The notes below the pieces were generated by a model. The model worked only from the letters and a program-made list of their open reading frames with translations. It ran no database searches and was not told the DNA's origin. The translations under genes and the position numbers were made by a program. Shown here one piece after another: positions 34,422-48,619 of a stretch of DNA of 64,000 nt. The stretch's first letter is position 1. Each line of letters begins with the position of its first letter. Origin of the DNA: Leptodontidium sp. MPI-SDFR-AT-0119 (lineage: Eukaryota > Ascomycota > Leotiomycetes > Helotiales > Leptodontidiaceae); NCBI GenBank assembly GCA_020726505.1, contig JAHLEZ010000002.1, positions 3,534,001 to 3,598,000 on the forward strand, written 5' to 3'.

Positions 34422-37400
34422 TGCTAGCAGTGCCCTGGACAGTATGTGGCACGTTTCCTTTTGTACACCTTTTTTTCTTCCTCATTGTTCCTGGGTCGAA
34501 CTCGACATTCAAGGGAATATGATGGGAGCTTCTTTTACAACCCGCTCTCCTATTTATGGCTAGGCTCTTGCTGACAGCGCTTCAACAGCCGGTGGCTTTT
34601 CGTCTTTGCTCCAGGTCATCATTTTCTCGCGGAATTCGACAATTGGTGGAAATGGGAGGGAAAACGCTTCACTGGGACTTGTCAAAGCGACTGCACCAAA
34701 TACTGGTATTCAGTTACCCTACCAATATCCGAATCTAACATATGCGATGCTTGGTGACGATTCCGAGCTGGGGTATCCACCGGCGCTCTATCCAAACATC
34801 ACCTACACCCAGACCGACCAGCCTGACCCCATGGACCCGTCTGTCAATGAAACCAGAGCAATGGCGTTCAATGACCTGCCTCTGAATGGGACGGCGGAGC
34901 TTCTTCTAGGACCGCTGCAGATCAACAACTCCTACGCTCTGGTCTCACTTACGCTTCCTATTACGGATAATCTGAACCGAGAAATTGTGCTAGGTTATAT
35001 GACGGTTGTAGCTGCGGCGACATCACTCATCAGTGTAACCCAATCTCGCGAGGGGTTGGCCAAGACAGGAATCGTACTGCTCGTGGGTCCAAGTCGGCGA
35101 GAAAATTTGTTTCGATATGAACAGCGGCCGTCTAATGCAAACTACGATGCGGATCCTGAAACCATCGGTGCGGCCAATGTTAAATATGTATTTCCTCCGC
35201 ATCCATTTGACGGTCAATCTAACCGACATGAAACTTATCTGTAAGAAAACCTCCTTTGTTCGATCGTTGCTCTGTTGCCAGATCGAGGCAGCGCGTGAAC
35301 TGTCTCGTCGGGTTGAGCTACCTTGGGGTTCTCGAAGCACTAAATCCTCTCTAACCTCTGCTAGGGAAAATCTCACTCGTTTTGGCTCTTCAAACTTTAG
35401 CCTGAGATCCTATCCTGCTGCTGTGGATGGGTTTGCGACCTATCTTCCAAACTCGGTTAATAGTGCCGACAGCAAATTGACAACAGACAACGAGCAGAAC
35501 GTTAGCGTGGCTGTGGGATGGGCAAGGCCGCAAAGTACGCTTGTGTCATGGCTGCTCATTATTGAGCAAAGCCATGACGAAGCTTGGTCCCCGATCCAAC
35601 GGCTTCGAACTATCGTCCTCGCCTGTGTATTCGGAACTATCGGATTTCTCCTGGTTGTCGTCCTCCCTATGGCCCATTACAGTGTGCGCCCAATTCGAAG
35701 GCTACGAGACGCCACGGAGAAGTCTATCGCTCCACCAGGATACACCCCGAACGGAAGCATTAGAACAGATTTGGATGAACGTGAAATGTCTGGAGATGAG
35801 ATGGGCGGGCTGGAGCACCGGAATAGCAATTCGCAACGTTCAAAGAAAGGCTTGTTTATGAGACTCAAACACATGACACCGGGATCGAGACGGAAGACAA
35901 TCGTAGAGCGGCATGAGGATGAGAGGAGAAGGGTGTTCAAAATCCCGGGGAAAGTACGAGACCGGAAACATTTCATCAAGGATGAACTTACGGAGCTAAC
36001 CAGTGAGTTCTCCTTGAGTTTACATTCCCCACATGCTGACTAGCTTTCAAGGCACTTTCAATGATATGTCAGATGAACTTATGCTGCAGTATTCAAGCCT
36101 TGAAAAGAAAGTTGCCGAGCGTACCGCAGAGCTGGAGATCAGCAAGAGAGCAGCGGAGGCCGCCAACGAGAGCAAGACTCTTTTCATTGCCAACATCTCC
36201 CATGAGTTGAAAACGCCCCTAAATGGGATTTTAGGCATGTGTGCAGTATGCATGGGCGAGGACGATCTGCCCAAAATTAAGCGCAGTCTCGGGATTGTCT
36301 ACAAGTCCGGGGATTTGTTACTGCATTTGCTGAACGACCTCCTTCTTTTCAGCAAGAACCAAATCGGCCAGCAATTGAGTCTCGAAGAAAGAGAGTTCCG
36401 TCTTTCTGATGTCAAGACCCAGATACTCACTATCTTTGCAAAACAAGTTCAGGAGGGCAAGATTAACTTCGGTGTGAAATTCATAGGTACTGATGGAGAA
36501 CCGGGCGTAGAGCCTACAACCGAGAAACCACTGCCAGCCCATGGTCCGGTTGGAATCGGACGACTGAAAGACCTCTTCCTTTGGGGTGATCAGCACCGCA
36601 TTCTCCAGGTCATCATCAACCTGGTCAGCAATAGCTTGAAATTTACCCCTGAAGGAGGGAAAGTGGAGGTTCGTATCAAGTGCTTGGGGGAAGCGGAAAC
36701 GTTGTCCGATGGGAGTAGGAACTCAATGGGTTCCAAACAAAGCAGTCAACTGAATTCAAGAAATCGGCATCGCAATGATTCCGGCTCCAATACCTCACAG
36801 ATCTCAAGAAAACATTCCAGCTCTTCACAAGCAGCTATGGGAACGGCTCTACAAATCAATCCGATGGACCCTAAAGCTACACCGAGGATACAGTACCGGG
36901 AACGGTCACGCTCGCCTCCTCCACTTCATGCGCGGACATTAATGTTTCAATTCGAGGTCGAAGACACCGGGCCTGGCATTCCAGAAGCACTAAAGGATCG
37001 AGTATTTGAGCCCTTCGTCCAAGGCGATCTAGGATTGAGTAAAAAGTATGGTGGAACAGGATTGGGTCTGAGCATATGTTCTCAGCTGGCCGGCTTGATG
37101 GGCGGTAACATCACTCTCACGGACGTCGAACCACACGGATCAACATTTACGATGAAGATACCTCTGAAACACACCAAATCCCGAGCCCCATCAACTTCCA
37201 GTACGGACCCTCAGGGATCAAGACCTCCCAGCACGTATAGCAACTCTGATGGGATTCGGCCCACGTCCAAAACTCCGGGAGATGCCAGTCCCAAACCAGG
37301 ATTCGAGAAGGACTCACAACCCCGTCTTGTTGGGCTCAGTCAACCCTTCTTTGCTTCGGCATCGGCCCATTCGCCCCCAGGAAAAGATCCCAAGGGGCAG

Positions 37401-38216
37401 TTGACAGCGCTGTCAAAGGCGGCTGCAAAAGAGCCGGGATCGAAGCTTCGGGTTCTTGTAGCAGAGGTACGTGGTCGTAGATCAGTCACATTTCCCCATA
37501 GAAGACACTATGTTTCGATGGTTTTCTACATCTTGTTTGGGCACCGTGTATACTGACTTCTGAACGTAGGATAATCTGATAAATATCGAAATCGTCCTAC
37601 GGTAAGTTACTTCTCCCCGCTTTGCGAAATTCCTACGTTCCGGCTAACCTGTTCCACAGCATGCTTAAATTGGAAGACATCTATGACGTTGTGATCGCCA
37701 AAGATGGCCAGGAAGCATTCGATAAAGTCAAAGAAAGCATGTCAAAGGGCGAATTCTTTGATTTGATCTTCATGGACGTACAGGTAAGCCTCCAACCAAC
37801 TTTGCATTTGAGGACAGCTACTGATTAGCTGAAGATGCCAAACCTTGACGGCCTTCAAAGTACTCGACTCATCCGGCAGATGGGCTACTCTGCTCCAATC
37901 GTTGCACTCACCGCATTTGCAGAGGAAAGCAATGTCAAAGATTGCTATGACTCTGGAATGGATATGTTCCTTAGGTAAGTAGCCTAGCCTACACCCAAGG
38001 AAACCGACCTGACATTTGAAACCTAGCAAACCAATTAGACGCCCAGCCCTGAAGCAAGTTTTGAAGAAATTTGCGACCATCCCAGAGGAAACAGAGACAG
38101 CTTCTGTCACCAATAAAAGTAGCACGCCGCCCTCTGAAGCATGCCCATCACGCTCATCGAGCAACATCGACGAACCATCGGAACCAACTACCAATGGCAC
38201 ACCCCCGCCGCCATGA
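34129..38216 (+). CDS. SLN1: Sln1-type hybrid histidine kinase (osmosensor)
   Basis: Eight exons: 34129-34441, 34589-35240, 35365-36002, 36052-37466, 37570-37601, 37660-37783, 37835-37974, 38027-38216. Phases close to 1167 residues. A first membrane helix lies at residues ~10-30 ([21 protein letters not shown]), then a glycosylatable extracellular sensor (many N-x-S/T sites), a second helix at ~404-425, and a HAMP-like linker. A coiled-coil leads to the H-box [15 protein letters not shown] with the phosphorylated His at about 585. The N box [12 protein letters not shown] boxes EDTGPGIPE and GGTGLGLSI, and a receiver with LVAEDN and phospho-acceptor Asp in FMDVQMP at about 1056 follow. Sln1 kinases signal through Ypd1 and Ssk1 to the Hog1 MAP kinase. 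The receiver is cut by four introns. Plasma membrane location is inferred. Confidence 0.96.
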
Positions 38217-40434
38217 TTCACAACCGACGCAGTCTCATAATTTCGATTCTACCAGTGAGATGGTGCTCTGGAAATATATGATAACCAGACACCAAAAGTT
38301 GAAAAAAAAGCTCTTCTAATGTTCTAAGAATACCCACGATTTTCTTTTGTCAGCAAAAACGACAGGCGCAATTTCGGCGATTGTGAAGGAAGGAAACAGC
38401 ATACTTGCAGGATACCAAAAGCGGATATTGGTGTAATACCGTCGGCTCGTTTGATTATAATTTGGGCGAGACTTTTGTTTATTTCGGGGATAGCAGGGGC
38501 ATAGACGAGAGTATCTTGGGTAACTTGGTAACTCGGTTCTTCCCGTGTACATAAGGGAAAAGGGGGATGGCGTCTAGTAATCCAGAGATGCGGGAGATGG
38601 CTAGACAGAGTATCTGGCGTGGGAATGTAAGATTTTGATGACGAGCATATTGGGTTCTGTGATTTGGAAACCCTTGAGAAGAGGGACAGGTAAGATGGTT
38701 GGATGACATGTTTTCCGGAACGCACGGCTGGTTATTCCAACCAGACAGACGGCAAGTCAACAAACTATAGCTACCGACAGTATCTGAGCAGCGATGAAGT
38801 CGTATGTCCATGACGATGCCTGCCTCCCATGCTTATGCATGTCCTTCCCCGCTCTTCGTGAAAGTCAAGAATGACTAGGTACAGATGGGAATTGCGTTGA
38901 AGCAGCAGCCATCATCCTTTTCTCCTCTCTTCCCCTCACTCAGACCTGTTTGAATGCTTGTCTGAGCTACCTTCTTTCTGTCTTCGTAACAAGAAATACT
39001 TGCTCCATTCCAAAGTTTGAAATGGATCCCTTCCTCTACCTACAGGGCTATCCGAATCCGAATCCGTTCAAATCTGACGAATGGGTGTACCTGCTGGGCG
39101 ATCGCCCCATTGTTCAGAGTTCTGAAGGATGCAATATACTGTAAGCCTGAAAGAGTGAGTGAGGTCAGACGCACTTGGCAGCAGGAAGAGGAGTAATTGC
39201 TTGTGTTCTTCCGAATCATCCCCGCTGTTTGTATGGTGGCAGTGAGATCTGATATAAATGCTATCTATACATACCTTAGAAGATTGTACTGAATAGATGT
39301 GGTAGTGGACCCTAGACTTTCCAGGACGGGCATGCCACAACTCCTTGTAGCAATGATTGTCTTCTAGGACTTCGAGGTCCAGCTTGTTATTGGCCTTTCC
39401 GCCCAATTCCGCTCGAGTCCTCGCGTCTGTTGACAGCAGCCCCACATGATCACATGACTGATGGGAAGATGGCGAAAGAAATCCGAGATGCTCCTTACTT
39501 GAGGGCTACATACCTAGACCGACTTTGCTACTGGGCATTCCTTCTCAATGATGTAATACTCGAAAGAGAGCTCCCTTCATGACATGGTATGGTTACATAG
39601 GGCAATTTGAAAAGAGCAGTGCCAAGTCCGAAAGCTGCAAGAAGTAGACGCCGAAGCGAGAAGACTCTTCATCGAAGTGCTGAAAAAGCAACAAGACGAC
39701 TGAAGAGTGCAATTGATATCTTTATACTGTGGAAACTACCCACAAAGCCATCTATCTGCCTATCAACCAAACAAAAGGGTTAGTTTAGGTATGTTGATAG
39801 AATATTGCTACTTTGGGCTGGCGGGTTTGTTGATATGGCCAGCCAGCCAGCATCTAAACTCCTTTTTGGGACAAAGATCCCGAGAAAGCAGCGAGCCTCA
39901 TTTTCGATCAAGCCCACCAAGGCTCTGCAGGCTCTGCACAGCGCCGGATGATTCCCACGGTGCAGGGTCCAAGCCAGATATGATGCGGACGAGAACCTTC
40001 TACCCCACCACGGACAGCTGGACTGCCATTCAGAGAGACGGAGAGGGAGAGGGAGCCTTCGACACGATGATGTGACCTGTTTTGGGCAATTCTGCCATTT
40101 CTCACTAGGAATCCGTGTTTGCGAGCTTTGTCCGAAGAGCGAGGGGAGTTTGCAGAGAGCTGGGCTGCATTATCAATTACCGTTTGCTTGCTCTCTTACC
40201 CCGCCATCCCATTGCCAGCAGCTCGAAACAAAAGTTAATCAAAACCCCACTACCGAAGAGCCAGCCAGCCTACTACATCAAGTAGCCCAAGTAGCCACCA
40301 CACCCCTCGATTCCTTCTCTTCGCCTCTTTTCCGTGATCATTCATTCAACTGAGACGAAGACATCAAGGTCCTCTCAAACTACAATCTCTCGTCCATCCA
40401 TCCACACATACATACATAAAAGACGTCCGTCAAC
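38217..40434. other. Gene-free stretch upstream of formaldehyde dehydrogenase
   Basis: About 2.2 kb. Several short frames without motifs. The last ~250 bp are C/T-rich with CATCCATCCACACATACATACATA just before the start codon, likely a leader and promoter. Nothing else recognised. Confidence 0.5.
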
Positions 40435-41954
<1,520 letters not shown>

Positions 41955-42462
41955 TTTGGTAATTAATCCTACCTCACAGTATAAAAATGAAATAATATGA
42001 AATTTGTTTATGAAGCGATTAAAATTCGTAACAGTACAAGGAGATTACTGAATATGTTTATTTAAGTGGATATTTATATTGTGTTTAAATTTATCAAGGT
42101 GATGTAACTTGTTTTGCTCTCAGTTCTGATGTTGGGAAGATCTCGGATCATCTGAACCGACGTTTGTTGTGATCTACCCCTTTCACATCCGAGGAAAAAC
42201 AAACCATAGGACTGTGTCACATCTAATGTCACAGAGGGCCAAGAAGACTTCAAAATGATGGCGGAAATGTAGTGTCTGGTATTCGATATTATCTACGAGC
42301 AAAAATGAAGTCCATGAACCGGTACTTCGTACGCCCGCTAAAAATCACCCAAACGTCGAGTTGTTGTTAAATACAATAAATGCCATTATGCCCCGGGTGG
42401 AAGAACGCCTCAACTCAAATCCCATATTCCCATATGCGCAAGGAAGCAAGCCAGAGATGCGT
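41955..42462. other. Convergent intergenic region
   Basis: About 500 bp between the 3' ends of the dehydrogenase and the AN1 gene. Very AT-rich at 41985-42090 (AATAATATGAAAT, TTTATTTAAGTGG), as expected for 3' processing. No gene recognised. Confidence 0.45.
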
Positions 42463-43152
42463 CTAGATTCCCTTGATAACATGCGTCCGCTCGGCGTTAA
42501 GTTGCGCAGCGTTTCGGTCGTGAGACTCTTTCTTGCACTGTTCATCGCACGCGGTGTTAGCCCAGAGTTCTTCGTCCAGACCAACGAGCCACCATTCCGG
42601 CTCTCTTGGAGGGGAAAGGGAGGGAGAACTTACGTCTTCCAAACCGTCGCACTTGTGGTCCTCGAGCAGGCGGTGGTTTCCGCAGTAGTGGCCGTTGCAG
42701 AAACCGCAGTCCCCAATGACTCTCTGCGCCCCTTGCTTGCAGTCCTTGTACGTGCAGCGGATCTTCTTGGGTGGCATGCCCCCGCGGAGAGGCATGGCCA
42801 GGTGGAGAGTTGCCTCCCGATTGATGTTGTAGTCTGCCAAGGTACTTGATGACGATAGATGCTTGCCTGCGTAGACTAGTCGGAGATCGGATTCGGGGAG
42901 GGAGGTTCGTAAGGATAGGAGGGTGGTGAGGTTGTGTATCGATGCGTTTGCTGGGACGGTCATGGGGAATGCTGGAGAGTGGGTTAGCTGGTGTTCTTGC
43001 TCCTGTTCCTGTTCGTGTCCTGGCTCTTGCCCATGAGGCTGCTTGGAAGATGGGGGAGACCTACTGTCACCAGAGACGTTCTTGACGAATATCTGCATTG
43101 TTTCGGAGAGTTCTGGCGATTGAGATCGCGAGCTGGAGATGGATGAAGGCAT
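42463..43152 (-). CDS. Ubiquitin-like plus AN1-type zinc-finger protein
   Basis: Two exons, 43152-42634 and 42537-42463, giving 197 residues. Residues ~20-120 form a ubiquitin-like domain with a Gln/Glu/His-rich insertion (QEPGHEQEQEQEHQ) inside its first hairpin; it ends with LHLAMPLRGG, resembling a ubiquitin Gly-Gly. Residues ~123-160 are an AN1 finger: CTYKDC, CGFCNGHYC, H and HKC in the expected order. The tail KKESHDRNAAQLNAERTHVIKG follows the intron. Fungal proteins of this type (yeast Tmc1 and Cuz1 are relatives) associate with proteasomes and Cdc48 under metalloid stress; that role here is inferred. The intron is 96 nt, a multiple of three, with no stop in frame, so an unspliced form would encode 229 residues. 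Confidence 0.9.
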   Translation of the reverse strand: MPSSISSSRSQSPELSETMQIFVKNVSGDSRSPPSSKQPHGQEPGHEQEQEQEHQLTHSPAFPMTVPANASIHNLTTLLSLRTSLPESDLRLVYAGKHLSSSSTLADYNINREATLHLAMPLRGGMPPKKIRCTYKDCKQGAQRVIGDCGFCNGHYCGNHRLLEDHKCDGLEDVSSPSLSPPREPEWWLVGLDEELWANTACDEQCKKESHDRNAAQLNAERTHVIKGI

Positions 43153-45101
43153 TGTTGCGAGAGTGTGAAAGAGGAGGTTGTTCGAGGAGGAAAAAAGGAG
43201 GATGGCGGTCTTGTGGTAGATGGCTCGAGATAAGGGACCAGGTGAGGACGAGTCGGTCTGGTCAAAGCGTGGCGTTGGCTGCTGACGAGGCTTTGATGCG
43301 GCGAAGGTTGAGAAAGACGATTCGAGAAGGCGAGAAGAATAAAGAGTTGAAGTTTTGGTCGCGAATTTGTGTTGTTGGGGAGACGGGTGCGTTGGTTGGT
43401 TTTATGTGGTCGAGCAGGAATTGTATTGGTATTGAGACTGACTGACTGAATGACTGACTGGGAGATTGGGGTTTGGGGTTGCCTCTGTAATGCAGGCAAT
43501 GCAGCAATATACATCGGGACTGGTCTCGGAGCCTGGCGCTGGCGCTGAGTCAGTGAATATTGGGGCGTGGGATTAGTGAATCTGGATCGATGAAGCCAGC
43601 CAGCCGAGCGACGGAGCGAACCAAGTAGGAGCCAGCTAGAACGGGAGGGAATGGGATGGATATGGAGAGGAAGCACGCCACCAGGCTCATAAATTAGAAA
43701 TTATAAATCATAAATCACAACCATAACACTATCACCGATGCACCGCACTCGGTGCGAATGTAGTTACTTACTTATCATGAAGTCAATGAATGCATTTGCT
43801 ACCACCCTTTTGCCCGTGGATAGATAGGTAGCTGTGGGAGCGTGTACTAGGTTAGACATACACACCTCAGTTCACAATCTAGTCTAGCCTACCAAGAATC
43901 CGAGTAGCCAACTCTCTTTCTTATTAACTTCGTACTCGATTATTCTTATTTGGACTATTGTCCGATAGACGGCGATAGTACTTTCCAACACATGACAACA
44001 ACCTTCCAAGTCAATATCCGAATAGCCGAAGCCATCATGGTTCTGGTCCTGGTCTATGCTCGCCACTTGAATTGTGCTTTGTCTAGAATCTAGATATGGT
44101 TCATCCATCCTCTCTTTCACCAACGTCTCAATGTCTAAAAAACGGGATGGTCCTAGCCCAGACTCTTTAACTCTGCCCTCCCAGCCTTTGAGATGGGCAG
44201 AACTGAACTGTCTAGGCCGCCGCATCCGCTTCGCCTTCCCCTAGCTGGCATCGCATCAAACATGTAGCTGTCACGAATCATGACTAACTGGGTCAGCATT
44301 CAAGGTCTAATGCTGCATTCCGGGATGCACCCGTTGGTTGCCGACAGGACAAGACAATGCTAAGGCTTTCGAAGGTCCAGAGAAGAAAGTTAGAGTCGAG
44401 ACGAGACGAGACCTTCCAGTGAGTTTCGGCCCCTATTCTGCCACGTTTACGAAGCGAGCACTAGACGACTGCACCTTGCGCATCCCAAGCACCTGGACAG
44501 TGGACATCACTCTCCGAAACATGAGTCGCGAGCCTGTCCAAGTCATGCATATATCTGTGTCTGCTTCCATTTTCAGACTGGAGTGCAGTGAGTCGCCCGA
44601 CCGGTAGGCAACTCCTACCTGTCGATAAAGTCAGTAAAGTTTGATAGCCGCACTCAGCCAGCCCTCTCTAGAGCCAGACCCTCACCTTCTGCAACACGGA
44701 CGATTGTCTCGCCATATCGAAGCCACGTATACGAGAAGAGCAACACATGTTTTTTGGTCTGTTGTCAATCCCGTTTGGACTGACAGGTCAATACCGTATT
44801 ACTCGGTGGGCTGCATCCGGAACGAGTTTTTGCAATTTTGTTGGATGTTGGGCATCGGCATTGGCAGCAAGGCTGAAGCTTGGAGGCTGCATGAGGCTGC
44901 CTGATAGCCTAGCCGAAGGTAGCATCTTCAAAGCCTGACATCGACTTTTCCTTCAGTTTCACGGAGGTGGGAATGGTATCTGATGATTCCAATAGACTAG
45001 TTCTGGGTTTCTTTCATGTGGCCGTCGATTTCTGCTCTCATATTTAATATTTTGTCTGAACATATTTTCCTGCACTGCGTCTTTTCCCTCTTCCATGCTC
45101 C
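43153..45101. other. Gene-free stretch
   Basis: About 1.95 kb between the AN1 gene and the VOC gene. It includes a GACT tetranucleotide repeat at 43435-43460. Short frames at 43884-44225 (minus) and 44338-44607 (plus) lack recognisable motifs. Confidence 0.45.
43435..43460. repeat. GACT tetranucleotide repeat
   Basis: Imperfect tandem GACT units (GACTGACTGACTGAATGACTGACT), about 285 bp upstream of the AN1 gene start codon. Confidence 0.75.
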
Positions 45102-45805
45102 TCATTTCACCACAGATACTGCCTCAAAGTTGTTCCCATCGGCATCGATCACATACGCTGAGTAGTATGGCTGCCTGCTCATATCTGGCCGAATTCCTGG
45201 CTTACCATTGTCGATTCCGCCTGCCTGGCTACACGAAGTCAGCAAGTGGTCCTGGTCAACTGGTTTACGGCTATTTTCCCTCTTGGAATCTGTGGGTGTG
45301 GATGGCCATCTCCATCTATCATTGGGTAGGCTACGTATCAACCTACAGTGCGAGTTCGTAGAATTTGTCTACTGCGGCAGGATCTAGACCAGTGTCAGTG
45401 CCTAATCCGAAGACTTCGTTGGGGATTTCCTTACCCTTCGCTTCAATTGCTATGTGCGTGGGAACTGGCTCCTTGCCTTCGGGAAGTGCTTCTAGAACAA
45501 TACCTCCAAGTCAGTATTGATACTCAAACACAACACAATGGAATCGAAACTGCCACAGGACAAGTCTGCGCAGAACACGGGTCTTTGAACTCCACAGAAG
45601 AAGCCCAAAGCGCCAAAGGGGGGAATGAACTGGGAGAACACCCACTGAGCCAGAAATATGGGTAATCGCTTCCAAATCCGCAAAGGTTACCATCTTTGAC
45701 AGCTATCATTTCGGTATAGCCAAGCGGTTGAAGAACGGTACGGTAGAACGACCTCAGTGCAGGTATTCTTGAGGCCGAGACCATGAGAAAGAGATGATTG
45801 ATCAT
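45102..45805 (-). CDS. Small glyoxalase/bleomycin-resistance (VOC) fold protein
   Basis: Four exons, 45805-45646, 45491-45435, 45383-45347 (37 nt) and 45228-45102, giving 126 residues, the usual length for a single-module VOC protein. The order fits the fold: NHLFLMVSASRIPALRSFYRTVLQPLGY at the start, GFGSDYPYFWLK, THIAIEAKDPAAVDKFYELALQAGG, and the closing PYYSAYVIDADGNNFEAV. His4, His in THIAI and Glu in FEAV are at the usual metal-binding positions. The family includes dioxygenases, glyoxalases and resistance proteins, so the reaction cannot be given. All introns are short and the third exon is only 37 nt. The gene lies divergently from the dual zinc-finger regulator, 688 bp away. Confidence 0.9.
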
Positions 45806-46493
45806 CTTGGATGTTGCAGGGACGTTTGGTAGCTTTGCGACTGGAAGGTCAAAACAAGTGGCTTGATATGTTCGTCCTCAGTGAACATGTCTCAAGGCAT
45901 TCGTAGGCCAGGAAATAGCGAGGAATAGGCAGCTTTTAAACCCATTATTGCACATGCTAGTCCAGATATCCCAGTCTCTGGCTCGAATGTTGATAAGCAA
46001 ATACTTCATTTGTTCTTTCTAGTACTACCTGTGTTTCTTCACGCAGAGGCAGTAAGCACAGCTATAGAGTCATTCCGTCGCAGTAGCCAATAACATGGTG
46101 AGCCTCTAACCTAGAGGAGCGAGTGTACCCCTTTGTGATTGGGCATAGGTGCCAAGACTTCCACAATTCTTACCGTACTCGGAACTCCGCGTGCAAAGCA
46201 ACCTGGATTCCGTAACCTCGCCTCGCATGTTGACCTCGCTGCGCTCCTTCGTCACACTAATCTGTCAATATCAACACGAAACCTGACGTCGATCGCACCC
46301 AGGTCACTACGATTAGTAAGTGCAAGGCATGATGACGTTGTATATCACTATGGCTCGAGAGCTTTAGATAGCTTACAGGAACCGCGTGCCCACACTTCCA
46401 CGTCCTGGAAGTCCTGCACAAGTCCCATCACACACCTGCAACCTAAAGAAACTTCCTACTCCGTCTTGACTACCCTTGTCCGACAGCCGAACT
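45806..46493. promoter_or_regulatory. Divergent region between the VOC gene and the regulator
   Basis: 688 bp between opposed start codons. It must hold both promoters. An open frame at 46139-46564 crosses into the regulator's first exon in another phase and has no motif. Confidence 0.4.
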
Positions 46494-48198
46494 ATGGAGG
46501 ATCAGGCTTCCAAGGTCTCAGCCAAAGTCTGTTTGACTTGCAAAAAGACTTTCAGTCAAAGTAAGGTACCCCGCAGAGCCTATGTATTGGTTTTTTTCTA
46601 AGCTGGTACTCAGAGTCCTCACTGGTCCGGCATCTGAAGTTATGCACACGAATTGTCAAGCCAAGTTCTCTACGGCAAAAATCCTGTCAAAGATGTGCAA
46701 GCGCAAAAGCCAAGTGTGACCTGAGGCGACCCATATGTTCGAGATGCAGCTCAAGGGGAGTATCGTGCGTCTACGCATCAAGTGTGGAGAGTGATAGTGG
46801 CCGCGGGGACTCTTCACCCAGCCCGCCAACCAACCAATACGTTTCCTCAACCGGAACTTCGGTACAGCCTGGGGACAACAACGCGGCCATTATGATGGGC
46901 GTCTTCTGCGATGATCTGATAAGCGGAACCTTCCCAATTGAGGATATCGGTAGTGGAGGTTCATTTGACCTCATCTCTCGCTCTTTTGATCCTTCAGTGT
47001 ACAACACTGCACTGACAACTGCTCCAAACTTTCCTGGGCTCGATGATCCATGGATATCATCATTGTTGTCCCCGGACACGACCCCACCGCTAGTGAAGCA
47101 CAGTATGGGGACTCTTCTGCGAGCACTTCGGACATGGCCAAGGATATTGAGCAAAGGCTTCCAGCTCCCGCCAATTTTTCACCATTCAATCTTACGACAA
47201 CCTGTTCCGCTGCCTCTCGCTAATTGCTGCACCTTGGTGAAGATGTGGGATGTCAGTAAACTTTCTCTTTGTCTTCCCAATGTCCTAGAAACCGAATCCT
47301 CAGGAGAGATGTGTTGAGAAGTAGATGTCTCAGTGTCTCTGTCGGCTCCTGTGACGCCCAGTTTTTCATTACTAACTAGTGACAAAGGGCCAGTTTCGTG
47401 GGACCAATGCACTTGTGCAAGATACAATCATGACGGAGATTAAAACTCTATTTGGGAATGTGAGAAATGCTTAGTGCCACTCACCCTTCAAGATTCTCTA
47501 ACACGGCGTAGTTCAAAACCTACGACGAAACAGAATCTCTTGCTGCCCTGCAAGCAATTACAATCTATGCAATCATGCTAGCCTTTCCAGCCAAGGACCA
47601 AAAGTCCATTCCGTTCCTCGACACTGCCTTGTTCTCGGAAATCCAACAGGTCGTTCGCCACACTGCTCTCTCGGGGATGGTTTTACAGGAAGAGAATGAG
47701 AACATCATGCCGTCTTGGGAAGCTTGGGTTCATGTCACATCGAAACGGCGAGCTGTTCTCACACTTTACCTCCTGCACTGGGCGTATTCTGTCTATCACC
47801 ACGTCCCGTCTTTCAACTGCGACGAACTCGCCTACATACCCGCTCCGGCACCGAAATACCTATGGCAGGCAACCTCGGAGGGACAATGGGAGGAGCTGTA
47901 CGTAAGATGGCTAGCCCAGTGGCAGGGCCGTCAGTATCTACAACATGAATTCATATCTGTCGCACCTGGACCATTCTTAGACGAGCGGACACAGATGTGG
48001 TTGGAAGACACTGATGAGTTTGGGATACTGTTCCTGTCTATAAGTAAGATCTCGTTGTAGCCTGTTATGGGGTGTACACTAAAATAAGCAGTCAATGCGA
48101 CAGATAGGGAAGCTTACGGGTTCCTGCCTCGATGCTTCAACATCTCCCCAGGCGAGACACCCAAAGCTGCCTGCGACAGTGTTCAATCCACACATTGA
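46494..48198 (+). CDS. Transcription factor with both a C2H2-type finger and a Zn2Cys6 cluster
   Basis: Five exons, 46494-46560, 46614-47251, 47388-47459, 47512-48043 and 48092-48198, giving 471 residues. Residues ~13-33 form a finger: CLTC..TFSQKSSLVRHLKLC (Cys-Cys-His-Cys ligands), split by the first intron. It is followed directly by a binuclear cluster CQRCASAKAKC..PICSRC..VSC at residues ~45-70. The middle and C-terminal regions carry a pattern I associate with a Pezizomycotina C6-regulator family: LLRALRTWPRILSKGFQLPPI, LANCCTLVKMW, PSWEAWVHVTSKRRAVLTLY, APAPKYLWQA and MWLEDTDEFGI. It probably binds DNA in the nucleus. Neighbouring VOC, GMC oxidoreductase and CFEM receptor genes are possible targets, by position only. 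Confidence 0.9.
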
Positions 48199-48619
48199 AT
48201 TTTGTTAGCTCTCTACATTTGCTTAGACGTGGATCCTGCTGGCGTGATTACCAATATCGAGACACAGGATTTACAGTAGGGAAGTCCCGCATTAAGTGCG
48301 GTCCACACGAGTTCAACTTTATGTTTCGATGTATACGTATCTCCAAGTGATTGAGCTCGAGCGACTTAGAGTGAAGATGGGGGGTAGTTCTTGCGACATA
48401 CTTCCTAAGCATGCTATTTGTAGAGCGCTTACAGAACCTAGGTTTCGTGATTGGGATCAAGAAGTTATGAGGGGGGTTGAGAGCTTTGGGATGAATAGAT
48501 TGATGATTATGTGAGATAGATGATGCAGGTGCGGATATATCTCGTGTATTTTGTTCAAGACAGAACAGGTATTGTGTATCAGACAGAGTATATTATCAAT
48601 TATCATTAATTCATATTAG
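48199..48619. other. Convergent intergenic region
   Basis: About 420 bp between the 3' ends of the regulator and the GMC oxidoreductase. AT-rich at 48585-48620 (ATTATCAATTATCATTAATTC). The short frame 48296-48514 has no motif. Confidence 0.45.
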
